From Streptomyces regalis (GTDB taxonomy: Bacteria; Actinomycetota; Actinomycetes; Streptomycetales; Streptomycetaceae): a stretch of 64,000 nucleotides of DNA. This document shows, in pieces, positions 27,876-40,381 of the stretch (positions are counted from its first letter, which is position 1; every line of letters starts with the position of its first letter). A model generated the notes under the pieces. That model had not been told where the DNA came from and did not search any database. It saw only the letters and a list, made by a program, of their open reading frames with translations. The position numbers were made by a program, and so were the translations under genes. The stretch spans positions 115,595 to 179,594 of the forward strand of contig NZ_LLZG01000364.1 of NCBI RefSeq assembly GCF_001509475.1. Reading direction: 5' to 3'.

Positions 27876-27942
27876 CGGTTCATCTCGTACGGTCTTCTCG
27901 TCTCGTACGACCTTCCGTACGACCGTCTCGTCGCGTACGTCA

Positions 27943-27978
27943 CTGGGGGCGCCCCTCTCCATGGGGGGGCGCCCCCAG
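27943..27978 (+). terminator. Terminator after ffh
   Basis: CTGGGGGCGCCCC pairs with GGGGGCGCCCCCAG around a short loop. It is preceded (27885-27940) by several scattered copies of TCGTACG/CGTACGAC. Confidence 0.75.
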
Positions 27979-28016
27979 CGCATGCCATGGACGGGTATCT
28001 GCCGTAACGTCCAGAT

Positions 28017-32457
<4,441 letters not shown>

Positions 32458-32718
32458 GATGAAGGCCGTGTGGAACCAGGGCGGCCGAAACGCCTCTTGC
32501 GCATCCGCGGACCACAGCCGCACCGGCGTGTGGACAGGGCGTACGCGCCGGGGCGTACGTCAGGCTACGCACCGGTTGGGCATGAGCTGTGAGGCTTCTC
32601 CGCAGATCGGCGCACCCGCCCTCGTCAGGGCGCATCATTCGCAACTGACGGGTACGTGCAAATTATTTGGGATGGCCCGGAATCGGAACACAGCGGCACT
32701 CCGGCTCGTTGTCATTAC

Positions 32719-33315
32719 GTGAGCACGACACAGACACCACCAGTTCTCGCCGCAGAGCTGGCACAGGCGTGGGCCGACATTCAGCGGTACCACCCCGAGT
32801 TGCCGGATCTCGCCGCGCCAGAGTCCCTGATCGGGGAGTCGTCGTCCGCGTGCGGTCACGAGCTCTCCTTCGAGCGACTGCTTCATGAGGCAGTCCATGG
32901 CATCGCCGCCGCGCGCGGCGTCCGCGACACCTCCCGGGCCGGCCGTTACCACAACCGCAGATTCCTCTCCATCGCCGAGGAGCTGGGCCTGGACCACCCC
33001 GAGGAACCGCACCCGAGCAGCGGCTTCTCCCTGGTCACGCTCAACCCCGAGGCCAAGCGCCGCTACCGCCCGACCATCGAACGCCTCCAGCGCGCCCTGA
33101 AGGCCCACACCGCGGCGACCTCCGCCGACACCAGCCGGACTTTCCGCGGCCCGGCGGCCCGTCACGGCTCCTCCGGAGGCGGCGTCCGCGTCAAGGCGGT
33201 CTGCGACTGCGGCCGCAACGTCCGGGTTGTTCCGTCGGTGCTGGCGCAGGCGCCGATCGTGTGCGGGGGGTGCGGAAAGCCGTTCCGGATCCCGGAGGTC
33301 GTCGGCGCGGCGTAA
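32719..33315 (+). CDS. SprT-like zinc metalloprotein with C-terminal zinc ribbon
   Basis: 198 residues from GTG 32719 (MSTTQTPPVLAAELAQAWAD); a longer in-frame start at 32656 is less likely. A zincin motif HEAVH lies at about residues 55-59 in FERLLHEAVHGIAAARGVRD. It is followed by GRYHNRRFLSIAEELGL with a third histidine, and after a linker by CDCGRNVRVVPS and CGGCGKPF, a four-cysteine zinc ribbon. HExxH followed by a zinc ribbon is the architecture of SprT/Spartan-type proteins, some of which degrade DNA-protein crosslinks. That function is not demonstrated for this family. No signal peptide, so cytoplasmic. Confidence 0.75.
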   Translation: MSTTQTPPVLAAELAQAWADIQRYHPELPDLAAPESLIGESSSACGHELSFERLLHEAVHGIAAARGVRDTSRAGRYHNRRFLSIAEELGLDHPEEPHPSSGFSLVTLNPEAKRRYRPTIERLQRALKAHTAATSADTSRTFRGPAARHGSSGGGVRVKAVCDCGRNVRVVPSVLAQAPIVCGGCGKPFRIPEVVGAA

Positions 33316-33774
33316 CCCGCATGGCGCATGGCGTCCAGCACCGGCATCTCGTGGCTGCCGGTCGGGACGTAGGGCGCGTCGGTACGCCGTCACGCATCGG
33401 TATGCGTGGCGCCGGGGTGCCGCTGTGACCCGCGCAGCCTGCGGGCAGTCGTGCCGCTGGGGCGGCACGGGTGGGCGATGGGGGTCCCCCGCTCGAGCGA
33501 AGTCGAGAGTGGGGGAGGCACCCCGCAGCGCCGGGCTGCGTGCCCCCAGGGCACCCGAAACGCCGGGTGCCCCTCCGTCATGCCCAGACCCCGTCACCCG
33601 CCCCCTCGGCGCAAAGCGACCCGCAGGGTGTGGCACAATGGCTAGCTGTACTCGACAGTCGAACAGGACCCCTCTCTCCTCCGGCTGACGCGTCCATCGG
33701 GCACTCGGGTACCGCAACCCCACGCGGCCATCTCGCCGTGCCCAACCACGTCAAATCCAGGAGAACCCACTCCC
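33316..33774. other. Intergenic region upstream of rpsP
   Basis: No gene is supported in these 459 bases. Bases 33477-33518 hold a palindromic repeat (GATGGGGGTCCCCC then GTGGGGGAGG). The stretch around 33630-33650 (GGCACAATGGCTAGCTGTAC) resembles a ribosomal-protein promoter region. The antisense frame at about 33290-33400 reads PTGSHEMPVLDAMRHAG, possibly a gene remnant, but it is too short to name. Confidence 0.5.
33477..33518. repeat. Palindromic dispersed repeat
   Basis: GGGGGTCCCCC followed by CTCGAGCGAAGTCGAG and GTGGGGGAGG forms nested inverted repeats (CTCGA/TCGAG and CCCCC/GGGGG). Related sequence occurs at 60523-60559 inside a coding region, and in shorter, inverted form at 47279-47303. 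Confidence 0.7.
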
Positions 33775-34194
33775 GTGGCAGTCAAGATCAAGCTGAAGCG
33801 TCTGGGCAAGATCCGTTCGCCTCACTACCGCATCGTCGTCGCCGACTCCCGTACCCGTCGTGACGGTCGTGCGATCGAGGAGATCGGCAAGTACCACCCG
33901 ACGTACAACCCGTCGGTCATCGAGGTCGACGCGGACCGTGTCGCGTACTGGCTGGGTGTCGGCGCGCAGCCGACCGAGCCCGTGCTCGCCATCCTGAAGA
34001 AGACCGGCGACTGGCAGAAGTTCAAGGGCGAGCCCGCCCCGGCTCCGCTGCTCGTTGCCGAGCCGAAGAAGGCGCGCCCGTCGTTCGAGGCCCTGGGCGG
34101 CGACGACGAGGGCAAGGGTGAGGCGATCACCCAGAAGAAGAAGGCTGACAAGAAGGACGAGGCCGCGGCCGAGTCCGAGTCGACCGAGGCCTGA
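33775..34194 (+). CDS. rpsP: 30S ribosomal protein bS16
   Basis: 139 residues from GTG 33775 with AGGAGA upstream. The N-terminus [20 protein letters not shown] is the bS16 signature, followed by [18 protein letters not shown]. Residues beyond about 85 form an actinobacterial extension rich in A, K and E ([19 protein letters not shown]), longer than the roughly 80-residue E. coli protein. It heads the rpsP-khpA-rimM-trmD-rplS operon. Confidence 0.96.
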   Translation: MAVKIKLKRLGKIRSPHYRIVVADSRTRRDGRAIEEIGKYHPTYNPSVIEVDADRVAYWLGVGAQPTEPVLAILKKTGDWQKFKGEPAPAPLLVAEPKKARPSFEALGGDDEGKGEAITQKKKADKKDEAAAESESTEA

Positions 34195-34196
34195 GC

Positions 34197-34436
34197 ATGC
34201 TCGAGGAGGCTCTCGAGCACCTCGTGAAGGGCATCGTCGACAACCCTGACGATGTGCAGGTGGCCTCGCGCAACCTGCGCCGCGGACGCGTGCTCGAGGT
34301 TCGGGTCCACCCCGACGACCTCGGCAAGGTGATCGGCCGCAACGGTCGCACCGCACGCGCTCTGCGCACCGTCGTGGGCGCCATCGGCGGCCGTGGTGTC
34401 CGCGTCGACCTCGTCGACGTCGACCACGTTCGCTGA
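34197..34436 (+). CDS. khpA: KH-domain RNA-binding protein KhpA
   Basis: 79 residues from ATG 34197, two bases after the rpsP stop. A single KH domain has the GxxG loop in [19 protein letters not shown]. KhpA proteins bind RNA and partner with KhpB/Jag in Gram-positive bacteria, affecting division and envelope growth there. In actinobacteria it is nearly always encoded between rpsP and rimM, consistent with a role close to ribosome assembly. Confidence 0.93.
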   Translation: MLEEALEHLVKGIVDNPDDVQVASRNLRRGRVLEVRVHPDDLGKVIGRNGRTARALRTVVGAIGGRGVRVDLVDVDHVR

Positions 34437-34456
34437 CGCCGAACGCAGCACCGGCT

Positions 34457-34492
34457 CGGGCCGGGGAGGGCCACTGGGCCGTCCCCGGCCCG
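34457..34492 (+). promoter_or_regulatory. Strong hairpin between khpA and rimM
   Basis: CGGGCCGGGGA pairs with TCCCCGGCCCG (11 pairs) and the inner GGGCC/GGCC extends it. There is no U tract, so a processing site, a stabiliser or a partial attenuator is more likely than a full terminator. Confidence 0.45.
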
Positions 34493-34521
34493 TCGTCGTT
34501 ACGACAGGAGATCTTCGAAAA

Positions 34522-35067
34522 GTGCAGCTCGTAGTCGCACGGATCGGCCGCGCTCACGGCATCAAGGGCGAGGTCACCGTGGAGGTCCGCACCGACGAGC
34601 CGGAACTGCGGCTCGCGCCCGGCGCGGTCCTCCTCACCGATCCCGCCTCGGTAGGCCCGCTCACCATCGAGACCGGCAGGGTGCACAGCAGCCGACTGCT
34701 GCTGCGCTTCGAAGGGGTCAAGGACCGCACCGCCGCCGAGGCGCTGCGCAACACCCTTCTGATCGCCGAGGTGGATCCGGAGGAGCTGCCCGAGGAGGAG
34801 GACGAGTTCTACGACCACCAGCTGATGGACCTGGACGTGGTCACCGCTGAGGGCGTGGAAGTCGGCCGTATCACCGAGATCTCGCACCTGCCCTCCCAGG
34901 ACCTCTTCATCGTGGAGCGTCCCGACGGCACGGAGGTGATGATCCCCTTCGTCGAGGAGATCGTCGCCGAGATCGACCTGGAGGAGCAGAAGGCCGTCAT
35001 CACGCCACCGCCGGGCCTGATCGACGACAAGGCGGAGATCGACTCCACCAGGGACGACAGCGCATGA
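34522..35067 (+). CDS. rimM: 16S rRNA processing protein RimM
   Basis: RimM assists maturation of the 30S head by binding uS19 and the 16S 3' domain. The start is GTG 34522 ([20 protein letters not shown]) with CAGGAG upstream, giving 181 residues; the longer frame overlaps khpA. The N-terminal RimM beta-barrel includes [19 protein letters not shown], and the PRC-like C-terminal part includes [20 protein letters not shown] and [14 protein letters not shown]. The last four bases overlap trmD (ATGA). Confidence 0.95.
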   Translation: MQLVVARIGRAHGIKGEVTVEVRTDEPELRLAPGAVLLTDPASVGPLTIETGRVHSSRLLLRFEGVKDRTAAEALRNTLLIAEVDPEELPEEEDEFYDHQLMDLDVVTAEGVEVGRITEISHLPSQDLFIVERPDGTEVMIPFVEEIVAEIDLEEQKAVITPPPGLIDDKAEIDSTRDDSA

Positions 35068-35897
35068 GGCTCGACGTCGTCACGATCTTCCCCGAGTACC
35101 TGGAGCCGCTGAACGTCTCCCTCGTCGGCAAGGCACGCGCGCGTGGACAGCTGAACGTCCATGTGCACGACCTGCGTACCTGGACGTACGACCGCCACAA
35201 CACGGTCGACGACACGCCGTACGGCGGCGGCCCCGGGATGGTCATGAAGACCGAGCCCTGGGGAGACGCGCTGGACTCCGTGCTGGCGGACGGCTACGAG
35301 ACGGACTCCCGCGCGCCCACCCTGATCGTCCCCACCCCCAGCGGCCGCCCCTTCACGCAGGAACTCGCCGTCGAGCTCTCCGAGCGGCCCTGGCTGATCT
35401 TCACGCCGGCCCGCTATGAGGGCATCGACCGCCGCGTCATCGACGAGTACGCGACCCGTATGCCCGTCCACGAGGTGTCCATCGGCGACTACGTCCTCGC
35501 CGGCGGCGAGGCGGCCGTACTGGTCATCACGGAGGCCGTGGCCCGTCTGCTGCCCGGCGTCCTGGGGAACGCAGAGTCCCACCGGGACGACTCCTTCGCA
35601 CCCGGCGCGATGGCCAACCTCCTCGAAGGCCCCGTCTACACCAAGCCGCCCGAGTGGCGCGGCCGGGACATCCCCGACGTGCTGCTCAGCGGCCACCACG
35701 GCAAGATCGCCCGCTGGCGCCGGGACGAGGCGCTCAGGCGTACGACGGTCAATCGGCCGGACCTCATAGAGCGCTGCGACCCCAAGGCCTTCGACAAGAA
35801 GGACCGCGAGATGCTCTCCATCCTGGGCTGGATGCCTGATCCGGAGGGGGAGCGGTTCGGCCGATTTTGGCGCAGGACAGAGGGCGTGGAAGAATAA
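35064..35897 (+). CDS. trmD: tRNA (guanine(37)-N(1))-methyltransferase TrmD
   Basis: TrmD methylates G37 of tRNAs with G36 and prevents +1 frameshifting. The 277-residue protein starts at ATG 35064 ([20 protein letters not shown]), overlapping rimM by four bases. The SPOUT trefoil knot is seen in [31 protein letters not shown] and the [14 protein letters not shown] loop. The C-terminal tRNA-binding domain includes [20 protein letters not shown]. All canonical segments are intact and length is typical. Confidence 0.96.
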   Translation: MRLDVVTIFPEYLEPLNVSLVGKARARGQLNVHVHDLRTWTYDRHNTVDDTPYGGGPGMVMKTEPWGDALDSVLADGYETDSRAPTLIVPTPSGRPFTQELAVELSERPWLIFTPARYEGIDRRVIDEYATRMPVHEVSIGDYVLAGGEAAVLVITEAVARLLPGVLGNAESHRDDSFAPGAMANLLEGPVYTKPPEWRGRDIPDVLLSGHHGKIARWRRDEALRRTTVNRPDLIERCDPKAFDKKDREMLSILGWMPDPEGERFGRFWRRTEGVEE

Positions 35898-36029
35898 ACC
35901 GCTGTTGTGCGTCGTCCGGCGTGCGCCCCTGCCACAGGGGGACACGACGCCCGCCCCGACACGGACAGCCTCCTCGAAACACCTAGCTCCCGCCTATGAC
36001 CTGTGGCATGGGCGAAGAAAGCAGACGAA

Positions 36030-36380
36030 ATGTCTCACCTGCTCGACACCGTCGACTCCGCGTCGCTGCGCAGCGACATCCCGGCCTTCCGCCCGGGCGA
36101 CACCGTCAACGTCCACGTCCGCGTCATCGAGGGCAACCGCTCCCGTGTGCAGCAGTTCAAGGGCGTTGTGATCCGTCGCCAGGGTGCCGGCGTGCGCGAG
36201 ACCTTCACGGTCCGCAAGGTCTCCTTCTCCGTCGGCGTCGAGCGCACCTTCCCGGTGCACACCCCGATCGTCGAGAAGATCGAGCTCGTCACTCGCGGTG
36301 ACGTGCGTCGCGCCAAGCTGTACTACCTGCGCGACCTGCGCGGCAAGGCGGCGAAGATCAAGGAGAAGCGCGAGAACTGA
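36030..36380 (+). CDS. rplS: 50S ribosomal protein bL19
   Basis: 116 residues from ATG 36030 ([20 protein letters not shown]); an upstream in-frame ATG at 36003 would add nine residues lacking family similarity. Signatures include [20 protein letters not shown] and the terminal [18 protein letters not shown]. bL19 sits at the 30S-50S interface. The 130-base spacer from trmD may carry a promoter. The signal peptidase cluster begins 60 bases later. Confidence 0.96.
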   Translation: MSHLLDTVDSASLRSDIPAFRPGDTVNVHVRVIEGNRSRVQQFKGVVIRRQGAGVRETFTVRKVSFSVGVERTFPVHTPIVEKIELVTRGDVRRAKLYYLRDLRGKAAKIKEKREN

Positions 36381-36440
36381 GCGCTTCGGGGGGCTCGCCC
36401 CCACAGGGTCCAAAGCGGGGCCGGATAACATCTGGCCCCG

Positions 36441-37157
36441 ATGGACACCGAAGCACAGCCGACGGAGCGCGACCGCTCCTCCCGCCCTTCCGATTCCGAG
36501 GAGATCTCGGACACAGAGGGTCAGGAGGGGCGGTCGCGCTTCGCGTTGGTGTCCCGGATCACCCAGTGGCTCCCGGGCGGGCGGATCAGCCTGGCCCTGC
36601 TGGTCTTCCTGGTGTCTCTGCTGCTGCTCAACACGTTCGTACTGCGGCCGTTCGAGATTCCCAGCGGATCCATGGAGTCCGGATTGAGGATCGGCGACCG
36701 CGTTCTCGTAAATAAGTTGGCGTACCGTTTCGGTGCCGAGCCGCGGCGCGGTGATGTTGTCGTGTTCGACGGAACTGGGTATTTCGGGGATGCCGACTAC
36801 ATCAAACGCGTTGTGGGTGTGGGGGGAGACCACGTGGTCTGCTGCGACAAGGAGGGGAGGATCAGGGTGAACGGCCGGTCGGTCGACGAGTCGACGTTCC
36901 TGTACCGCGGCGACAGCCCGTCCACGGTGCCGTTCGACGTCGTCGTGCCCGACGGCAGCCTGTTCGTCCTCGGCGACCACCGCAGCGAATCCAGCGACTC
37001 CCGCGACCATCTGGGCTCGCCCGGCGGCGGCATGATTCCCGTCGACGATGTGATCGGCCGTGCCGACTGGATCGTATGGCCGACCGCGCACTGGACCCGC
37101 CTGGACCGTCCCGACGCCTACGCGCGCGTGCCCGCAGCGGAGGGTGCTCATGGGTAA
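36441..37157 (+). CDS. sipW: Type I signal peptidase (SipW-like)
   Basis: First of four type I signal peptidases here, matching the Streptomyces sipW-X-Y-Z cluster. The protein is 238 residues. One N-terminal membrane segment (ISLALLVFLVSLLLLNTFVL) precedes the catalytic Ser in IPSGSMESGL (about residue 75). The general-base Lys is in DYIKRVVGVGGD, and box E is LGDHRSESSDSRDH. SipW is the member of the cluster without a C-terminal membrane anchor, and none is visible here. It overlaps the next gene by eight bases. It cleaves signal peptides of Sec- and Tat-exported proteins. Confidence 0.92.
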   Translation: MDTEAQPTERDRSSRPSDSEEISDTEGQEGRSRFALVSRITQWLPGGRISLALLVFLVSLLLLNTFVLRPFEIPSGSMESGLRIGDRVLVNKLAYRFGAEPRRGDVVVFDGTGYFGDADYIKRVVGVGGDHVVCCDKEGRIRVNGRSVDESTFLYRGDSPSTVPFDVVVPDGSLFVLGDHRSESSDSRDHLGSPGGGMIPVDDVIGRADWIVWPTAHWTRLDRPDAYARVPAAEGAHG

Positions 37158-38241
37158 CCGTGGCAAGCCCCGCGGCGCGCCCAGCAGTCCCGCCGACAAT
37201 CTGCTGCCCACCGGCGCTCGGCGCGCCGCCAGCCCGGCCGGCGGTCGTACGCGCGCGGAGCGGCGCAAGCTCCAGCGCAAGGTCAAACGGCGCCGCAGGC
37301 GCTCCGCGATGAAGGAGATACCCCTCCTCGTCGGCGTCGCGGTCCTCATCGCGCTCGTCCTGAAGACCTTCCTCGTCCAGGCTTTCGTGATCCCGTCCGG
37401 CTCCATGGAACAGACGATCCAGATCGGCGACCGTGTCCTGGTCGACAAGCTCACGCCCTGGTTCGGCTCCAAGCCGCAGCGCGGTGACGTCGTCGTCTTC
37501 AAGGACCCCGGCGGCTGGCTCCGGGGCGAGCAGACGACGGTGAAGAAGGAGGATCCCGTCGTCATCAAGCAGGTCAAGCAGGCACTCACCTTCATCGGCC
37601 TGCTGCCGTCCGACGACGAGAAGGACCTCATCAAGCGGGTCGTCGGAGTCGGAGGTGACCGCGTCAAGTGCTGCGACACGCAGGGACGGGTCACGGTCAA
37701 CGGCGTTCCCCTGAATGAGGACTATCTGTATCCCGGCAACGCCCCCTCCGACACGCAGTTCGACATCACCGTTCCGCAGGGACGGCTGTGGGTGATGGGC
37801 GACCACCGGGCCAACTCTGCCGACTCCCGCGCGCACCAGAGCCAGGGCTACGGCGGCACGGTCTCCGAGGACGAGGTCGTCGGACGTGCCATGTGGATCG
37901 CCTGGCCCTTCGGCCACTGGACCTCTCTGGACGAACCGAACACCTACGCCTCCATCTCCGACTCGGCGACGGGGTCGACCGCCTCCGCCGAGCTGTCGCA
38001 TAGGGTGGCGTCACACGATTCGAACGGAACGATCCAGCTCCCGAGCCCTGCGGAACTCCCGCTCGTTATGGGAGTAGTGGGCCTGCGCCGCGCATGGGGC
38101 AGGCAGCGGCACAGAGTAAGGAGTTGGCGTGGGGGATGTGGCGGTTGGCGCACGGTCCGGGCACGACGGCGAGGAGCACCGCGGACACCCCGTGGAAGCA
38201 GCCGACCCGGCCGCGGACGGCGCCATGACCTCCGGGAGTGA
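37150..38241 (+). CDS. sipX: Type I signal peptidase (SipX-like) with unusual arginine-rich C-terminal read-through
   Basis: 363 residues from ATG 37150. A basic N-terminus (RRKLQRKVKRRRRRSAMK) precedes a membrane segment (IPLLVGVAVLIALVLKTFLV). The catalytic Ser is in VIPSGSMEQTIQ and the Lys in DLIKRVVGVGGD; box E is MGDHRANSADSRAH. After the second hydrophobic stretch (LPLVMGVVGL) the frame continues into an Arg-rich tail and overlaps sipY by 113 bases. A TAA in another frame at 38117-38119 abuts the sipY ribosome site, where a stop would be expected. A late one-base indel, real or artefactual, is therefore likely, and the true end may be near 38119. Confidence 0.88.
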   Translation: MGNRGKPRGAPSSPADNLLPTGARRAASPAGGRTRAERRKLQRKVKRRRRRSAMKEIPLLVGVAVLIALVLKTFLVQAFVIPSGSMEQTIQIGDRVLVDKLTPWFGSKPQRGDVVVFKDPGGWLRGEQTTVKKEDPVVIKQVKQALTFIGLLPSDDEKDLIKRVVGVGGDRVKCCDTQGRVTVNGVPLNEDYLYPGNAPSDTQFDITVPQGRLWVMGDHRANSADSRAHQSQGYGGTVSEDEVVGRAMWIAWPFGHWTSLDEPNTYASISDSATGSTASAELSHRVASHDSNGTIQLPSPAELPLVMGVVGLRRAWGRQRHRVRSWRGGCGGWRTVRARRRGAPRTPRGSSRPGRGRRHDLRE

Positions 38242-39124
38242 TTCCGGAGTGACCGAGGACGGTATGAGGACGGGCGAGCAGACCAGGTCCGACGGGCCCG
38301 ACGACCAGGGTCCCGGCGACAGCACCCCCCAGGCGAAGAAGCCGCGCTCCTTCTGGAAGGAGCTGCCCATCCTGATCGGCATCGCGCTCGTCCTCGCGCT
38401 GCTGATCAAGACCTTCCTGGTACAGGCGTTCTCGATCCCCTCCGACTCGATGCAGAACACCCTCCAGCGAGGGGACCGTGTCCTGGTCGACAAGCTGACC
38501 CCGTGGTTCGGCTCCGAGCCCGAGCGCGGCGAGGTGGTTGTCTTCCACGACCCCGGCAAGTGGCTCTGGGGCGAGCCGGCGCCGGACCCGAACGCGTTGC
38601 AGACGTTCCTCAGCTGGATCGGCCTGATGCCGTCGGCCGAGGAGAAGGACCTCATCAAGCGCGTCATCGGCGTCGGCGGTGACACGGTCGAGTGCAAGGG
38701 CACCGGCCCCGTCACGGTCAACGGCAAGGTGCTGAACGAGCCGTACGTCTACCCGGGCAACACCCCGTGCAGTCAGGACGACACGGGTGGCCAGTTCAAG
38801 GTGAAGGTCCCCGAGGGTTTCATCTGGGTCATGGGAGACCACCGGCAGAACTCGCGCGACTCGCGCTACAACCAGTCCGACAAGTACCACGGCATGGTCC
38901 CGGTCAAGAAGGTCGTCGGGCGCGCCATCGTGAAGGCCTGGCCGATCAACCGCTGGGGCACACTGCCGGTTCCCGACACCTTCGACCAGCCCGGGCTCGA
39001 CGAGCAGGCCTCCGCCGCAGCAGCACTGCCCTACGCGCCGCAGACGGTCGCCTTCGCGGGCGTCGTACCGGTGGTGGTCTGGCGCCGCAGGCTGGCCCGG
39101 GCTTCGGCCCGCACTGCTGAGTAG
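38129..39124 (+). CDS. sipY: Type I signal peptidase (SipY-like)
   Basis: 331 residues from GTG 38129, with AAGGAG five bases upstream. A long acidic N-terminal cytoplasmic region precedes the membrane segment ELPILIGIALVLALLIKTFL. The catalytic Ser is in SIPSDSMQNTLQ and the Lys in DLIKRVIGVGGD; box E is MGDHRQNSRDSRY. A C-terminal hydrophobic segment (VAFAGVVPVVVW) followed by RRRLARA gives the second membrane anchor. It is the member with the most complete double-anchored form here. A strong terminator follows before the secreted-protein pair. Confidence 0.93.
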   Translation: MGDVAVGARSGHDGEEHRGHPVEAADPAADGAMTSGSDSGVTEDGMRTGEQTRSDGPDDQGPGDSTPQAKKPRSFWKELPILIGIALVLALLIKTFLVQAFSIPSDSMQNTLQRGDRVLVDKLTPWFGSEPERGEVVVFHDPGKWLWGEPAPDPNALQTFLSWIGLMPSAEEKDLIKRVIGVGGDTVECKGTGPVTVNGKVLNEPYVYPGNTPCSQDDTGGQFKVKVPEGFIWVMGDHRQNSRDSRYNQSDKYHGMVPVKKVVGRAIVKAWPINRWGTLPVPDTFDQPGLDEQASAAAALPYAPQTVAFAGVVPVVVWRRRLARASARTAE

Positions 39125-39162
39125 CCGGCCAAACGCGGCCCGGTACCACAACGCCGACTCCC

Positions 39163-39204
39163 GGGGCCCCAGAGGAGACCGCAAGGTCTCGCCTCTGGGG
39201 CCCC
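39163..39204 (+). terminator. Terminator after sipY
   Basis: GGGGCCCCAGAGG pairs with CCTCTGGGGCCCC around an inner GAGACC/GGTCTC helix. It separates the signal peptidases from the tandem secreted genes. Confidence 0.85.
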
Positions 39205-39332
39205 GTTGTCTTCCCCCGAGCAAGCCGTCACAACTTGATCACATTCGGATCTTTGTTCGTTCATCGAGGCCGCCGCTGTTAATCTTCGATCTTGTTCGAG
39301 CGGTAAAGATCAGTTGAAGTTTGGGGGGTTTT

Positions 39333-39740
39333 GTGAAGAAATTTCAGCTCGCGGGCGCACTGGTCGGTGCGGTCGCGTTGGTCGGGCTCGCCAGCTCGCC
39401 GGCCCTGGCGGGGACGGACGTAACCGTGTACGGACCGAGCCTCAAGCAGGGGTGTTCGTACGCTTCCGCAGCGCACTTCGCGTCCTACGGTGAGGTGTTC
39501 ACCGTGTACGACAAGTGCGCGGATGGCTGGGCCGCGGTCGTGAAGGTGGATGTCGCGCCCTACCAGTCGGGCGGCGGCTATGACTTCTACATCTGGAACC
39601 CGAACAGTGCCGACGGCTCTCCGGTGACGGTCAACAAGAGCTATGCCGAAGGCACCGGGGTCTGCATGCAGGCCGGCTCGGGTGAGTACTCCAGCGGTGA
39701 GTGGGGCGCATGGGGCTACTGGAGCTGCGGTACGGCCTGA
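39333..39740 (+). CDS. Small secreted protein, tandem copy 1
   Basis: 135 residues from GTG 39333 (MKKFQLAGALVGAVALVGLA) with GGGGGG upstream. A Sec signal peptide ends at SSPALA, leaving a mature protein of about 107 residues beginning GTDVTVYGPSLKQGC. Four cysteines are spaced GCSYA, DKCADG, GVCMQAG and WSCGTA, suggesting two disulfides. The mature part is rich in Gly, Tyr, Trp and Ser (QSGGGYDFYIWNPNSADGSP). The family is not recognised. Its next neighbour is a paralogue of the same length with about 14 differences in 135 positions. Confidence 0.85.
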   Translation: MKKFQLAGALVGAVALVGLASSPALAGTDVTVYGPSLKQGCSYASAAHFASYGEVFTVYDKCADGWAAVVKVDVAPYQSGGGYDFYIWNPNSADGSPVTVNKSYAEGTGVCMQAGSGEYSSGEWGAWGYWSCGTA

Positions 39741-39758
39741 TCTTCCCAGCGGGAATAT

Positions 39759-39805
39759 GGCCCCAGGGGGGCGGGCGGCGGTGAGGTCTCGCCCCTCCTG
39801 GGGCC
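39759..39805 (+). terminator. Terminator between the tandem secreted genes
   Basis: GGCCCCAGG (39759-39767) pairs with CCTGGGGCC (39797-39805); the loop contains further CGGGC/GCCC pairing. It implies the second copy has its own promoter. Confidence 0.7.
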
Positions 39806-39848
39806 TGCTGTATTCGGGTGTTGAAATCAGTTGGACTTTGGGGGTTGC

Positions 39849-40256
39849 GTGAGAAAGTTTCAGCTCGCGGGCGCACTGGTCGGTGCGGTCGCGTTGGTCG
39901 GGCTCGCCAACTCGCCGGCCCTGGCGGGGACGGACGTGACCGTGTACGGAGCAAGCCTCAAGACGGGGTGCTCGTACTCTTCCGCAGCGCACTTCTCGTC
40001 CTACGGTGAGGTGTTCACCGTGTACGACAAGTGCGCGGAAGGCATGTCCGCGGTCGTGAAGGTGGATGTCGCGCCCTACCAGTCGGGCGGCGGCTATGAC
40101 TTCGCCATCTGGAACCCGAATGGTGCCGACGGCTCTCCGGTGACGGTCAACAAGAGCTATGCCGAAGGCACCGGGGTCTGCATGCAGGCCGGCTCGGGTG
40201 AGTACCGCAGCGGTGAGTGGGGCGGCTGGGGCTACTGGAGCTGCGGAGCGGCCTGA
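39849..40256 (+). CDS. Small secreted protein, tandem copy 2
   Basis: 135 residues from GTG 39849 (MRKFQLAGALVGAVALVGLA), with a Sec signal peptide ending at NSPALA. It is collinear with copy 1, without gaps, and keeps all four cysteines. Differences cluster at surface-like positions (Pro35 to Ala, Gln39 to Thr, DGWAA to EGMSA, FYIW to FAIW). The leader sequence before each start is also shared (CAGTTGAAGTTTGGGGG versus CAGTTGGACTTTGGGGG), so the duplication unit of 516 bases includes the 5' region. Function unknown. Confidence 0.85.
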   Translation: MRKFQLAGALVGAVALVGLANSPALAGTDVTVYGASLKTGCSYSSAAHFSSYGEVFTVYDKCAEGMSAVVKVDVAPYQSGGGYDFAIWNPNGADGSPVTVNKSYAEGTGVCMQAGSGEYRSGEWGGWGYWSCGAA

Positions 40257-40280
40257 TCTTCTTCTTTGACGCGTACCGTG

Positions 40281-40334
40281 ACCGCGGTGGTCTCTCCCGG
40301 ATTGGAAGATCTCGGGGAGACCACCGCGGTTTTT
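40281..40334 (+). terminator. Terminator after the tandem secreted genes
   Basis: ACCGCGGTGGTCTC (40281-40294) pairs with GAGACCACCGCGGT (40317-40330), followed by TTTT. Textbook intrinsic terminator. Confidence 0.9.
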
Positions 40335-40381
40335 CGTCGCGCGATAGGGTGCCCGGCGCGGACTGCGGAATGGGAGTGGAC

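Noticed and set aside
33290..33400. Possible gene remnant on the minus strand (PTGSHEMPVLDAMRHAG)
   Set aside because: Only about thirty residues look coding, with no start, ribosome site or recognisable family.
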